From the NCBI RefSeq assembly GCF_000002075.1, contig NW_004797725.1, forward strand, positions 392,719 to 456,718: 64,000 bases of DNA, given 5' to 3'. Source of the stretch: Aplysia californica (lineage: Eukaryota > Mollusca > Gastropoda > Aplysiida > Aplysiidae). Positions 25,401 to 35,062 of the stretch are shown here, piece by piece (the stretch's first letter is position 1; each line of letters opens with the position of its first letter). The notes below the pieces were generated by a model. That model was not told the origin of the DNA and did not search any database. It was given only the letters and a program-made list of their open reading frames with translations. The translations under genes were made by a program, and so were the position numbers.

Positions 25401-25993
25401 GGACAAAATGTAATCAGTGTTTTCCCAGTCAGTATGAAGTAGAAAAAACTTCGAACGATGGAAAGTAAATAGATAAACTGACAAGCTCAGTAAAATACAG
25501 AGCAAAATGAAACTATTTTTCTAAAATTAACATGTGAAAAAAATATATGGATCATCAGTTGCAGTAGAAATAGTGCTGAAAAAACATGTAGGAGAACAAA
25601 ATTTAAGTTAGAATATTTAGTTCACTTGCAGAATTCAAATAACAAGTGAGCCCATCATCAAATAAAGAGAATTGGAGATGATGTGATATATTTTGCAACA
25701 AGCAGGGTAAAACTTTTTTTCGAGAAATAAATAATAAAAGACTGACAATCTACACCACAAGTCCACAGTCTTTCAAAATATTTCAAATTCTATTTCGTAC
25801 GGTACAAAATTTCTGTTTCTCACCTGAGTCCAAGACCTACATATTGTGGAATCTGCCCCAGCCTGGGTTTGGAGAATGGAACACATTTCACACTGCATTC
25901 ATAAGTGAATGGCACTCGCCATCCAAAGTCTGGCAGACCAGCAATATGTTTCCGTGGTGTTGTGGGGCTTTCATCTGGCCCAACACATTGCAT
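7868..25993 (-). CDS. GBA2: Non-lysosomal glucosylceramidase (GH116), 17 coding exons
   Basis: It hydrolyses glucosylceramide to ceramide and glucose at the cytosolic face of ER, Golgi or plasma membrane. Coding exons in transcript order: 25993-25824, 25112-25024, 23361-23246, 22551-22324, 21873-21631, 20945-20837, 20086-19933, 19631-19506, 18265-18114, 15654-15550, 14667-14560, 14344-14193, 13171-13065, 11487-11345, 10656-10547, 9579-9388, 8185-7868. All introns are GT-AG and all phases agree, giving 873 residues against about 927 in human. The N-terminal beta domain (about 30-370) shows [27 protein letters not shown] and YHALYPRAW. The catalytic (alpha/alpha)6 domain (about 400-830) shows the nucleophile Glu, near residue 425, in [14 protein letters not shown], and the acid/base region in [19 protein letters not shown]. 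The start is the first ATG in the exon, with an in-frame TAA upstream; a splice acceptor (CTTCTCAG) just upstream leaves open an extra 5' exon. The frame looks intact. Confidence 0.93.
10106..10401 (+). repeat. (GA)n, GGGA and (AGAC)n microsatellite cluster
   Basis: Almost 300 bp of GA dinucleotide repeats are interspersed with GGGA tetranucleotides and end in (AGAC)n. It lies in the GBA2 intron between exons 15 and 16. On the minus strand, which is transcribed, it is a very long pyrimidine tract. The long open frames on both strands are products of the low complexity and are not genes. Confidence 0.95.
11536..11973 (+). mobile_element. MITE family M1, copy 1 (about 440 bp)
   Basis: Inverted ends are seen: left CATGTGTCACAACGCGGTGG then AATCAGGCGCTCGTC; right, read on the minus strand, ATGTGAGGCAGCGTGGTG then TAATCAGGCGCTTGTC. 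A second copy at 61175-61617 lies in the opposite orientation and shares the TIR and internal motifs such as TTTTTGGCTCAACA and GGCAGCCATTTTCT. It has no coding capacity. It sits directly upstream of GBA2 exon 14 on the transcript, within 50 bp of the splice acceptor. I could not settle the superfamily or target duplication. Confidence 0.75.
12317..12846 (+). mobile_element. SINE family B, copy 1, with perfect 12-bp TSD
   Basis: A tRNA-like head (GTGGCCTAGAGGTTAAGG as box A, GGTTCGATTCC as box B, with a strong T-arm stem) is followed by a pyrimidine-rich body and a tail of AAAC repeats. The 12-bp word AATCATGGAAAA occurs immediately before (12305-12316) and overlapping/after the tail (12847-12858), a perfect target-site duplication. 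This points to recent LINE-mediated insertion. The acceptor stem no longer pairs, so the head is not a working tRNA gene. It lies in the GBA2 intron between exons 13 and 14, on the opposite strand to the gene. Confidence 0.88.
13065..13171 (-). CDS. GBA2: GBA2 exon 13, acid/base region
   Basis: A TTTGCTAG acceptor and a GTAAGT donor bound a 107-bp exon encoding [18 protein letters not shown] and FDAWVMKGA. This is the GH116 segment holding the catalytic acid/base Asp (Asp677 in human). The split last codon joins exon 14 to give [11 protein letters not shown], matching the vertebrate SAYCGGLWLAA. Confidence 0.92.
16388..18058 (+). mobile_element. Decayed DNA transposon in a GBA2 intron, 1.67 kb
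   Basis: The 20-bp word GGAAAAACCAGCGATGTCAG is found at 16401-16420 and, perfectly inverted, at 18026-18045; weaker matching extends about 13 bp outward on both sides. Copies of the word ACCAGCGATGTCA recur inside near each end (16588, and altered at 17849). Between about 16850 and 17540 the plus strand has broken frames resembling the RNase-H-like transposase of a widespread, poorly named invertebrate family: [34 protein letters not shown] in one frame, then [15 protein letters not shown] in another. Several breaks are evident. No target duplication was resolved. Confidence 0.68.
18114..18265 (-). CDS. GBA2: GBA2 exon 9, catalytic nucleophile
   Basis: The exon is bounded by TTTTCAG acceptor and GTAGAA donor and starts and ends inside codons compatible with its neighbours. 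It carries [19 protein letters not shown]; the Glu in NELY matches the nucleophile of GH116 enzymes (Glu527 in human GBA2). It ends in [10 protein letters not shown], which joins to [14 protein letters not shown] in the next exon, as in vertebrate GBA2. The intron after it (15655-18113) holds a decayed transposon. Confidence 0.92.
22324..22551 (-). CDS. GBA2: GBA2 exon 4, no in-frame ATG
   Basis: This 228-bp phase-0 exon has a CCTCAG acceptor and GTAAGT donor. It encodes 76 residues starting [19 protein letters not shown], and further on [15 protein letters not shown] and [10 protein letters not shown], which match the N-terminal domain of vertebrate GBA2 ([27 protein letters not shown]). A run of Lys before ALRSWDF replaces a more neutral vertebrate stretch. 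Confidence 0.92.
24118..24624 (+). mobile_element. Mutator-like mini-element with iterated TIRs, 507 bp
   Basis: The left end starts GCTACTCGCCCGATGCCGGG and is followed by three tandem copies of GCTACTCGCCCGATCTAGGA. The right end has two tandem copies of a related 31-bp unit; read inward it starts GCTACTCGCCTGATGTTGGG. The outermost 31 bp of each end match at 25 positions. A short open frame inside (24384-24623) resembles the N-terminus of Mutator-like/SWIM-type transposases. No target duplication is visible. It lies in the GBA2 intron between exons 2 and 3, about 0.4 kb from exon 2. Confidence 0.7.
24384..24623 (+). CDS. 79-aa Mutator-like N-terminal protein, hypothetical
   Basis: It starts at ATG with [20 protein letters not shown], then [20 protein letters not shown]. 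The pattern G-K-x-F-x-S-x-x-x-L then a basic R-K-I-x-A motif resembles the N-terminal, FAR1-like DNA-binding region of Mutator/SWIM-family transposases. The last 25 or so residues are two near-repeats of [11 protein letters not shown] and come from the iterated right TIR, whose GAGTAG supplies the stop codon. Nothing catalytic is present. If translated it could be a TIR-binding fragment; whether it is expressed is unknown, and the family call is tentative. Confidence 0.4.
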   Translation: MAAELYVGKTFQSFRDLSETISKYCHFSHEPFVLAYCRKIGAENSKLCEEMRSNSVDYPDTSHPTSGEYPDASHPTSGE

Positions 25994-26414
25994 GCTGCCT
26001 GGGGAACAACTGAGAAGAATGGCCTTATGAAACAATTATATCCAGAATTCCACATCATATAATAACATGGTGGGATGCAGAAAATATTTTAAAAGAGCTC
26101 TTAAACCATTCACAAAATTGACTTTTAAAATAAAAGGATGACGGATTTTTTAAACTTAAGAAGTTCAGAATGAGAAAACATTCACCACCGCAGCAGACAT
26201 CCATGAGCATAGCAACCTGTAGTGAAAGCCAGTACTTCTCATGCTAATCTGTGGCAAAATGAAGTAAATGAACTGCCTCATATAAAAAGTAGAAATCAGG
26301 CAATCTGATGCTGAATATCAACCAGCAAACAAAGAAAAACAGAGAATCACTTAAAGGTTCCGTGGAGCTCAAAACCAAATAAATCTGGAGGGGACAAATA
26401 AAATTGCAAAAGTG
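25994..26414 (-). other. Region upstream of GBA2 first ATG
   Basis: On the minus strand an in-frame TAA lies 14 codons before the ATG. A pyrimidine-led CTTCTCAG about 30 bp before the ATG could be an acceptor of a 5' non-coding exon. No promoter motif can be supported. Confidence 0.4.
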
Positions 26415-27265
26415 ACAGTCCTACAAGTATGTTTCCCGGTGGCCTACCCCTGCCTCGTGCTCCTTGTGGGTCCAACTGCAGTGACTGTCTTGTGATGTTT
26501 CCGGTGGACTTTCTTGAGGTGTGTCCCATCCATCGCCACTTTCTTAGTCCTATTTCTACTTCTATATCCTTTTGTCCTGTCCTTTCCCACAGCTCTTTAT
26601 TTCTTATTCTATCCTGCCACTAAATTCTTACAATACTCCTCATACATCTGTTGATGAAAGTCTAAACTTTATTCAGTATTGTTTTTGTTGTCTTCCAAGT
26701 TTCGCAGCCGCAGAGGAGCACAGACATGACGGTGGAGTTAAAGAGTCGAATCTTGGTGCGCAGTGAGATGTTGCTTGCTTTCCAGACTTTTGATCATTGA
26801 TTGAAAGCTGACCTTGCCTTGGTGGTTCTTGCTTTAACATCTGTCCTGGTTCCACCTTTACCATCGATGACACATTCCAAAGTAGGTAAAGGAGTCCACT
26901 TCTTCCAGGGGAGTGTCTTCCACAGTCACAGCAAGGCTTGAAACTTTTCCTAGCTTCACTACTTTTGACTTGCCTGGATGTACATAGGCCAACACTCTTT
27001 GATAGTCTGTTCAGTTCCTTGGTCTTTTCTTGCATCTGAGCATGTGTGTGTGAGAGAGCAGTGCAAGGTTATCCGCCAAGTCCAAGTCGTCCAGCTGCTG
27101 CCAAGGGATCCACTGTTTTCCATTACGCTTTCCTCTGGTGGCTTCTTTCATGACCCAATCAATTGCCAGTATGACGAAAAAAGATGAGAGCAAGCATCCT
27201 TGTCGTACTCCAGTCTGTACCTGGAATGGTTCTGAGAGTTGTCCTTCGAGGAAGACTTGGCAAAA
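26415..27265 (-). pseudogene. LINE reverse transcriptase, 3' half, decayed
   Basis: Reading the minus strand from 27265, the frame gives SEPFQVQTGVRQGCLLS and FFVILAIDWVMKEATRGKRN, followed by DLADNLALLSHTH, where the usual YADD box reads LADN. Downstream come a thumb-like part (SVGLCTS region), TFINRCMRS, KELWERTGQK, then WMGHTSRKSTGNITRQSLQ and RGRGRPPGNIL, the classic C-terminus of RTE/Jockey-like LINEs. Frames change several times, so it is dead. The endonuclease half is absent, i.e. it is 5'-truncated. It lies just upstream of the GBA2 coding exons in the same orientation. Confidence 0.8.
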
Positions 27266-27754
27266 ACCCCATTTACCAGCTTATAAATTCCAAAATGTAT
27301 TTGCTACATAATTAGTCCCTCCAGAATTCAGTTAGATACCAGTTGTAATCGCAACTTCCCATTATTCAATTAAGTAACAGGTCACATCAGACTTATGAAA
27401 GAAGGGAACAATTGATGTGAAAGCAAAATCAGAAATTCTGTTAACTGTAGAAAAAACCCAAGAGGAACCTACAATGCTAAGGGTCACCTCAAGGAATAGT
27501 ACTGAAACTGCTGCAAAGTTTATTGGCTGAGCAAGTCATGTTAAGTTATAAAATTAAATATGCTGTGGGTGAATACAGGTTCAAGCAGACATTTATCGCC
27601 AATAACGTTTATTAACCTAAAAACAGACAGTGGTATCCAAAACAAAATCTCCACAAGATTGTCAGTCTCCACTAAGATTTTCTGGCTCCAGCTGCAAGCT
27701 AACAGAAGGGCAACACGAAAACCAAGGACCTGTTAGGTGCTTCAACCAACTTAA
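27266..27754. other. Spacer, nothing recognised
   Basis: It is an AT-rich stretch between the LINE remnant and SINE-B copy 2, with no supportable feature. Confidence 0.4.
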
Positions 27755-28289
27755 GGGGCTCCAGTGGTCTAGAGGTTATGGTGTTTGCCTCTCACTCAAT
27801 ACATCCCGGATTCGAAACCTGACAGCGACGGAATATTTTCTTCTCTAAAAATGTCTTTCTTTCACCTCCATTTCTGCTCTCAAATCACATTCTGTCGTCT
27901 GCTTTCGTCTTCACTTTCTGCCCTCACCCTCATTTCCCCCCTCATCTAGGCTCCTGACTCTTTTTGCAGCCTTTCTACTGCTGCTACTCCTTGGCTCCTT
28001 CTTACTGAGCTGCTGTCTTTCTGCCACATCCCTGATCTTAGGGTTGGTAAGATCTAACACCTAGCCTTCTCAGATAAAGACGAAAAACCTTGGAGGTCCC
28101 ATGCAAGTTGCACAACATTAAAAATCTATTGGTGGTCCAAGATTATAAAGAGAGTAGGCTTCAGCCATCATCCGGACAAAATTCAAAATTAATTCCCACC
28201 AGACTGAAAATATTTATTGTGTTCCTTGCCCTCATGACTTTATAATGCAGTTGCGAGCACTGTAAAACGCTAAACTTACCAAACAAAGC
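27755..28289 (+). mobile_element. SINE family B, copy 2
   Basis: It follows copy 1 (12317) along the whole length: GGTCTAGAGGTTATGGTGT head, the pyrimidine-rich body with CTACTCCTTGGCTCCT, TTCTGCCACA, AAGATCTA, GAGTAGGCTTC and the end GCAGTTGCGAGCACTGTAAA then ACC-AAAC. It is older than copy 1, with many substitutions and no clear target duplication. Confidence 0.8.
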
Positions 28290-29183
28290 AGCCAATAAAA
28301 TTGTCATTCAAAATTACATCCCTGCTGATTGCCAGTAGATCTGCTTTCATCAGTGTGCCATTAGCACAGCTCTTAATGGGCATGAAACTTATGACATAAT
28401 ATTCATCATGATATAATCAGAATCCAAAGGATCAACATATTTAATCCCCCCAAACAGATACAACGATATGGCAGTGTCATGTATGTGTGCTTCTAGGCCT
28501 CATGTTTTAAAATGAAAATTATCAAACTTTGTAGTTATAATAGAAGTAAAGTTTAACTCTCCCTGAGTGGACGATGAGAGACTTTATAATAATTATTACT
28601 CTGCTCCCTGTTCTGGGAAAAAAATTCAGTAAAAACGAGGAAAATAATTCCAAAGGTAAAGACTTAAATTAGCACACTGTTGACTGTTGTTCAGACTGGA
28701 GACTGGAGACAATGTGAAGTTGTTGATGCAGATGGCCTGTGTGTGTGTGTGTGTGCATGTGTGTGTATCTGTGTGTGTGTAAGGTGAGAACGGTTGGGGG
28801 GGGGGGGGGGGTGGAGGAATTTTTTTTTTACATGAAGGATTTTAGTTTTTGCTGGGTGACTAAATGCAAAATAGGTTACTGCCAAGGTCGAGCTGTCCTG
28901 TTTTCTCGCAGTACCTTTTGAAGGCATTTTCAAATGAAGTATAGTCCGAGAACGTTGCCCCAACCACAACTGAAGTATCTGAATATTCAGACATTTTAAA
29001 ATCTCTAGCTCTAGAAATTGAATTTGATGCAAAAAATGCTTCTTCCCAGTCCTCACAGAGTGGCAGAATGAAAGGATGACGCCTTAATCTCGCAATTAGC
29101 CCAAAAATTCTCGAGATTGGAAACCATTAGGAGAAATAGAGTTCAACTTTATTTTCCCGAACGTTCGGAGAAATAGTCACTTC
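28290..29183. other. Spacer with (GT)n and poly-G
   Basis: It contains a (GT)n microsatellite at about 28739-28780 and a 15-G run near 28797. No coding segment is recognised. Confidence 0.5.
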
Positions 29184-29698
29184 GTATAAGATAGAGTGCT
29201 TTTTTCTGTTTGTGATCCTTTTTTCAAGATTATTTTTTTTTAAATAAAAAATTTCAACATCGGATATTCTGATTATGATCCAAATGTACAAATATTATGG
29301 AATGTATGTTGGTAAACAACTGCGAATTTTTCAATATTTTCCAGTTCTATAGTTCTATATTCATTTATGGTTATTTTGATGTATCATTTGACTAGATGCA
29401 AACATATTTTTTGAGTTTCGGCAAAGATTAATAATTTTTTATTTTCAAATGTTATCCGCATCCAATCAAAATTATGTTGCATAATCGTCTCTTACAAGAA
29501 CCAAAGTTGAAAAATACACAAATAAACATTACAGATGTATTCGACAAAACCATACTGAACATTTTGGTATAATATGTTGATATTTATTAGAATTTGTGGC
29601 CCCAAAGACCTTTGAACTGCGCTTTAGTCATCATATCATTTCGCCCTCCCGAAAAAAATTCTTCCACAAGCCAAAAATAATATGTAGCGAATGAGTTA
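29184..29698 (+). repeat. Dispersed repeat R1, copy 1
   Basis: A segment of about 515 bp is shared with 40266-40765 and with the split copy at 30257-31640. Landmarks are TTTTTTCTGTTTGTGATC, CCAAATGTACAAATATTATG, TGGCCCCAAAGACCTTT and the end GTAGCGAATGAGTTA. It has no coding capacity and no recognised class. The sharing is seen directly; its nature is unknown. Confidence 0.85.
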
Positions 29699-29709
29699 AT
29701 CGCATGTGA

Positions 29710-30256
29710 TCTAGATATCTAGATCTATACTACAATCCTAAGCTTACACTTTCACCCCAACTCCAACCACCACTACCCCGAGTCTGACCTTCACCCATGA
29801 AGTTATGATAAGGGTCTTACGGGTCTATCATCTGGACTATTGACTATCGATTAGAAGTAGATTAGAAAGCTCAGTTACCTAAAAGTACTCTTGGCTTGGC
29901 GGCCAAACAAAACCGGAGATTGCTATGAATTTTGGATTCCTCACTTGAAATTAAGATTTGGCTCAGCTCTTTCTTTACATGTATCTACGTAGACTTCTGT
30001 ATCTGGACACAGTGTATATTTGCCGGACAGACGATCAGAAATAAACTGAACTTTGGAAGTTCGGAGCTGAGTGATATGACCTAGAAACTAGAAATCAGAC
30101 TAGAACTATCTCCAGAGATCAATAGAGAACAGGGGGGGGGGGAGGCAGGAGGTTGGGAATCGACTGACACTACTGAAGCTGAAGTCGTAAAATAAAAACA
30201 TTTACAAAGTTGCTGAATTTTTAGATTCCACAGATATGATCATTATACAATTAGAT
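29710..30256 (+). repeat. Dispersed repeat R2, copy 1
   Basis: About 545 bp is shared at high identity with 38455-39066. Landmarks are CTTCACCCATGAAGTTATGA, GGGTCTTACGGGTCTATCAT, GGCTTGGCGGCCAAACAAAA and AAACTGAACTTTGGAAGTTC. Here it lies between two R1 copies; at 38 kb it does not directly adjoin R1. The second copy has an extra 50 bp or so of GATCGGCC-type sequence near its start and AGATCT expansions. Confidence 0.85.
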
Positions 30257-31640
30257 CGGAATGTATGTAAACAACTGCTAATTTTTCCATATTTTCCAGT
30301 TCTATATTCATTTAGGAAGTGATTATTCACACCGGGTGTGCGAATAAGAAATAATTTTATTCACACCGGGTGTGCGCATAAGAATTAATATTATTCACAC
30401 CGGGTGTGCGAATATAAGAAATAATTCTCTTCGCACAGGGTTGAGCTTACTTTGATTTTGGACCTCGTTTGTCACACCCTTTAAATGTTAAAACAACTGT
30501 ACACTATATCAGATGGCACACTTGTTTCAGTTTTAGCTCTCTCTCTCTCTCTCTCTCTCCCCCCCTCTCTCTCTCTCTCTCAAGGCGCAAGGTAAACAAA
30601 AAACGAAAAAAAAGAGATACTTGAATCATAATCATTGACACAATTTAATACACAACTTGAATTCCAATTTGAGTGGGGGTTTTTTCGTATCGCATTGCAC
30701 AATTAGAATTAGATCTAGAATCTAGATCTAGAGATCTATCCCTACCAAAGATAGCATAACAAGATTGTTCACTCAACCTGAAAAGTGTTCGCAGAAGTCT
30801 GCGCATTGCTATAGATGGCGCTGGAGTCTTTGTTTTGAAGCTCTCTTTCGTTTCTCCAGAAGAAGAATAGGATGATAAGCACAGTCTGTTAATTTCACTT
30901 TTATAGTTTTTCACACAAGTCGGGTAGACTGAACTCTGTTCGCAAAGTCCGAACTTTTATGAACAGGGCGCCACCCAATTCTGAGGACAATTTTTTAATA
31001 ATTGCTCAAAGAGAGGAGTGAATTGATCTTTGTCCCTACGTGATGAGGGGAAAAATGAGGAAATGCCAATCTCTCTCTCTCTCTCTCTCTCATTTTCATC
31101 CTTCTTTTGAAACGCCCAGTGCCAATAATATAATTTCATAATATTCACACACCCTGTGTGAATAGAATTTCACATTATTCACACACCCCGTGCGAATAAA
31201 ATTTCATAGTACTCACACAGTATTCACACACCCTGTGCGAATAAAATTTCATAGTATTCGTTTGTGTGAATACAATTCCATAGTATTCACACACCCTGTG
31301 CGGAATAAGTTCTACAGCCATTCATTTATGGTTATTTTGATGCATCATTTGACTAGATTAGGTTTCACAAAAGATTAATTTTTTTTTTTTTCAAATTTGT
31401 CCCCATCTAATCACAATTACGTTGCATAATCGCCTCTTAAAGGAACCAAAGTTGAAAAATACACAAATAATCATTACAGATGTATTCGACAAACCATATG
31501 GAACATTTCAGTATGTTGATATTTATTTGAATTTGTGGCCCCAAAGACCTTTGAACTGCGCTCTAGTCATCATCTCCTTCCGCCCTCCCGAAAAAAAATT
31601 TGTCCGCAAGACGAAAATAATACGTAGCGAATGAGTTAAC
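30257..31640 (+). repeat. Dispersed repeat R1, copy 2, split by an insertion
   Basis: The repeat starts part-way in at 30257, runs to 30314, and resumes after the insert at 31320, ending GTAGCGAATGAGTTA near 31638. Copies 1 and 3 read straight through the same point, so they show the empty site. This fixes the borders of the insert at 30315-31319. Confidence 0.88.
30315..31319. mobile_element. 1005-bp TIR element with perfect 9-bp TSD
   Basis: The 9-bp word ATTCATTTA flanks it at 30306-30314 and 31320-31328, and occurs once at the empty site in the other two R1 copies. The left end has three tandem, palindromic units containing TTCACACCGGGTGTGCGAAT; the right end has about four tandem units of the inverted form with TTCACACACCCTGTGCGAAT. 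The interior holds (CT)n tracts, AGATCT palindromes and no recognisable gene. Nine-base duplications with long TIRs fit Mutator-like elements; that class call is inference. Confidence 0.82.
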
Positions 31641-32155
31641 GTCTAGATCTAGATCTAGATCTAAAGTAATCGTGCAATGACCACGATAAACCTTTTTTTG
31701 TCAAATAGGTGCATTTTGTAGCTGTATCTTCACAGAGCACGGAATTTTGAATTTTTGAAATCCATCAATAAACAAAAAAATTACAAATTTTTAAATCAAT
31801 TAATTTTTTATAGACTTTTATATAATGAAAAAAACCAAAATATGGGACGTTCTTCGGTGAGTTTTGAGACAATATTCATCATAACTCACTAATTTCTCTG
31901 AGTATTTAAATGAAACTTGGCAGACCCGTATATTTTCTAGTGCAGAATCTAGTCCTGCTTTCAGATTTCTCATAGCTATCCTACTTTTTGAGTTATGAAG
32001 ACGTTCATAGGTAAAAATGTGGCTGTTCTTTACAGATTTACAAAGATTATCAGTCATTTCTTCTCCCAAAGTCATGATATTTGAATGAAACTTGGCAACA
32101 TAAAAGATTCCTCCTTGCTAAGCAATGCTCTGGATCGATTTGTCACAAAAATTTA
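31641..32155. other. Unassigned repeat-like stretch
   Basis: It begins with an AGATCT tandem patch (31644-31662). Phrases such as AAATGAAACTTGGCA recur here (31910 and 32076) and, altered, near 40995, so it is probably old repeat. No gene is seen. Confidence 0.4.
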
Positions 32156-32200
32156 AGTAGAGAGCTGGATTTATTAGTCTAATAAATCCAGTTCTCTACT
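32156..32200. repeat. Near-perfect 45-bp palindrome
   Basis: Two arms of 22 bp (AGTAGAGAGCTGGATTTATT then AG, and its inverse) pair at 21 of 22 positions around a single-base centre. It would form a strong cruciform or hairpin. No flanking TIR element was identified. Confidence 0.9.
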
Positions 32201-32249
32201 AGTAAAAGCATGCACACTTTGTAATAGAAAATAAGATCGTCTCTGTATA

Positions 32250-33110
32250 TAATAATAATAATAATAATAATAAATAGCATTTATACTGCGCATTTCCATT
32301 TCCTAAAAGATGCTCAATGCGCATTACAATGAAAAAGACATCACATCTTAAAAATTAATCGACACAAATGTGTACGTAAAACAAAGTATTAAACATATAA
32401 TATAAATGCATATGTGTAAAATTTTATACCAGAAAAACAGTCTCGCAGTGAGGTTGAAAATGTGTTCACTAAAAATATACAATGCAATATAAATTCACGA
32501 ACAGTCAAAATACAGTTGAAACGTGAGTAACTAGAAACATTCATTAAAACATTAATTCTATACAGATAGAAAAACATTTCCACTCTATCTCTCTCTCTCT
32601 CTGTCTCTCTCTCTCTCTCCCTCTCCCTCTCTTTCTCTCTCCCTCTCTCGCTATCTCTCTCTTTTCTCTCTCTATCTCTCTCTTTTTCTCTCTCTCATTC
32701 TCACTCGCTATTTCTTCAGTCTCACAGTCTGGCATACACATGCATATATATCACAGTACATCATTATGACAGGTATGCTTTTGTGAATAACAAATGCTTC
32801 AGCTGATTTTTGAAAATGGAAATTGTTGGGGCAGATCTTATTTTATATGGGATTTCGTTCCATACCTGGGGACCAAAGAACAAAAAGGAACGCTCGCCGT
32901 ATGTTTTGTAGTTTTGTTTTGTAGTTTTAAGAATTAGATTGTCAGAGGCTGATCTAAGGGCTCTAGGTGGATTATATAATTCCAGGAATGTTTTAAGATA
33001 AAAAGGTGCACTATCATTTATACATTTAAAACAGAGAACGGCAGTTTTGTATTTAATCCTTTCTTTTATTTTTTATATATCCTTTGTTGGACAGTGTCCT
33101 ATTGTGTGGT
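32250..33110 (-). mobile_element. Non-LTR/SINE-type repeat, 3' end at left
   Basis: An (AAT)n tract at 32250-32272 is followed by AGCATTTATACTGCGCATTT and CTCAATGCGCATTACAATGA, a configuration typical of LINE/SINE 3' ends read on the minus strand. Beyond a (TC)n block (32585-32697) the sequence GGATTTCGTTCCATACCTGG and AAAACAGAGAACGGCAGTTT also has the look of an interspersed repeat. No reading frame is recoverable. Class is inferred from the tail style only. Confidence 0.5.
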
Positions 33111-33214
33111 AGATTAAGATGCATTTAGATAATATAGTTTACAAGTCCTGCGAATATTTCGCATGTGTAGGCTACAACTCATACTATAAATGTAACCTAG
33201 ATATTTACCCCCCG

Positions 33215-33247
<33 letters not shown>

Positions 33248-33640
33248 ACACACACACACACATACACACACACATGCACGCGCGCGCCCTCACCCACGCA
33301 TGCGTGAACGATAACAATGAATAAACGGGACTATCTTCCCAGACTGGACTAAATAAGTACCATACTCTTTAAAAACAATCTTAATGCTTCACTTTTCCAA
33401 ACAGAACAAACAGAGCAAACAGGACGAGTCCAAGTGTGTGCTTTCCCAAGAGGGGGGAATAGGCTTTCATAATGCAAACACAATGTCATACCACTTCTTA
33501 CATGTTTGCTTTTCTGTTTCTATTCTTCTCTCATGCAATTAAGCAAATAAAAATGACTACCTCTATTGTATTGTGATTAAAATGCAACACAAATGCAAGT
33601 TATCAAGGCCTCTGTTTAGTTTTCAAGTATCCTTACCCCC
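33111..33640. other. Spacer with (CT)n(CA)n microsatellite
   Basis: (CT)n then (CA)n at about 33218-33275 is the only structured feature. No gene is recognised. Confidence 0.5.
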
Positions 33641-34188
33641 CTTTCCGGTTCACATAAGCGGGGCCTCGTTCGTAGCGCCCGAGGCGACCGAAGGCTGATG
33701 ACGTCACTCAATGGAAATTTCCCAGCCGCCGGTCGTTCACCCAGCACGCGCAAATGGCAATGCTGCTCTTCCCTTAGTTACTCCCACATTTTTAAATATT
33801 ACCCAAAATCCGCTAAACACAGAAGCATGAAATTTTAAGGGAATAAAGAAAAATGGTGTACAACGTATCAGTCAGTTTGACAAATCACAGCTCCAAAAAA
33901 TCTTCAAAGAGCACCACATCAACCACTTTCGCAAACATTTTCGACTGCTTCTTGGATGGGTACAAGGTTGTCAAACTGCATACTACGAGATTGACCTCTT
34001 TTCTGATTGGCTGCCAAGTTTCATTCATATCCATTCACGAGAAGCGGCGTGAGAGCGAGTTGAAGACAACAACCTTTGCGTTAGTGCGTCCCACGAAACA
34101 TCCCCGCGGCGGGGGCCAAAAATCGGCAGAACAAAACGCGCTCAGTGGGCATTGCAGTGCACACAAACCTAAAGCAACCTCCCTTACT
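33640..34188. promoter_or_regulatory. CpG-rich patch with a CRE-like site, possible promoter
   Basis: Within AT-rich surroundings this stretch is rich in CpG (GGCCTCGTTCGTAGCGCCCG, CCCCGCGGCGGGGGCC) and holds TGATGACGTCACTCA, which contains a full cAMP-response-type palindrome. It lies between the divergent GBA2 and RGP1 genes, so it is one candidate for their promoter zone. It could equally be the GC-rich part of an unrecognised mobile element. No transcription start can be shown. Confidence 0.3.
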
Positions 34189-34197
34189 TTCGTTGAA

Positions 34198-35062
34198 GGT
34201 AGTGTCTACCTTCTCTAACGTTACAGAACGTATACAAGTTGTCTTGGTTCTCTAATGTTAGTAGAGAACCTAAAAATAGCTCGTTCGCTCTATCTAGCAT
34301 GGAAACGAGTCGACATTGCTGCTTCCACAGTTCTTACACTTTATTTTCGCAAGCTATTAAGTTTACTTTCGCGAAATTAAAATGCTCGCGAAAGTAAAGC
34401 TGTCTACAGTACTGCATCTTGCCTTTACAGCGACGTTAAACCCCTAACAAGCAACCAACACCTTCTATCATTCCATCGAGATGACAACATCCCCCCCCCC
34501 CTCTTTTCATAATATGTTGTAGGCCTACACTTTTCATTCAAGGAAGGTGCACTCTGATACCTCCCTAAAAAAAAATTAAAAATTAAAAAAAACTTTGAAT
34601 AAGTCTCTGAAGATCAGGCCGTCTGTAATTAGTATTTAGAATATAGCTTGCAGTTTACATGCGATTTCGTATTCCCACCTCAAAGCCAAGGTAGACCTAT
34701 GTGATACAACGTGAGAGACCATAAATGATACCAAATTCACATCTGTGGAAAAACATTGCCGATTTGGTGTGTGATGTGACATCACTGTCATGAAATCAAA
34801 TCACGTGGGTCAAGGTCAAGTCAGTCATATCAACGCTAGGTCTACGATAGGCCTAGATCTAGAGCATGAAATAACCCAATTCAATGAGTGGACTGGCAGA
34901 CCTATTTGATGAAGATCTAACGACACAACATAATGTAAACAAATTTGAAAAAAAAAAAGAAAGATTGAAAAGTAGCCTAGCCTTATCCGGAAGTTCAAAT
35001 AGGGCCCTACATGCTTAAAATATTGTTACTTTTTTTATTCGTTAGAGAACGTAGACACTTCC
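34198..35062. mobile_element. 865-bp TIR element with perfect 9-bp TSD
   Basis: The 9-bp word TTCGTTGAA flanks it at 34189-34197 and 35063-35071. The left end starts GGTAGTGTCTACCTTCTCTA and the right end, read inward, starts GGAAGTGTCTACGTTCTCTA, so about 24 of the first 26 bases match. The interior has a GGTTCTC/GAGAACC hairpin and inverted TTTACTTTCGCGAAA words but no gene. A 9-bp duplication suggests a Mutator-like non-autonomous element (inference). Confidence 0.85.

Noticed and set aside
30315-31319. CRISPR-like array from the repeated CACACCGGGTGTG units
   Set aside because: The units are few, palindromic and inverted at the two ends of one transposable element in a eukaryotic genome.
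29184-31640. R1-R2-R1 as an LTR-type element with terminal direct repeats
   Set aside because: The second R1 lacks its first 110 bp or so, R1 has no TG/CA ends, and there is no primer-binding site, polypurine tract or coding region. It is kept as dispersed repeats.
33853-34218. 121-codon plus-strand frame across the CpG-rich patch
   Set aside because: No domain or splice context, and its 3' end runs into the 865-bp TIR element.
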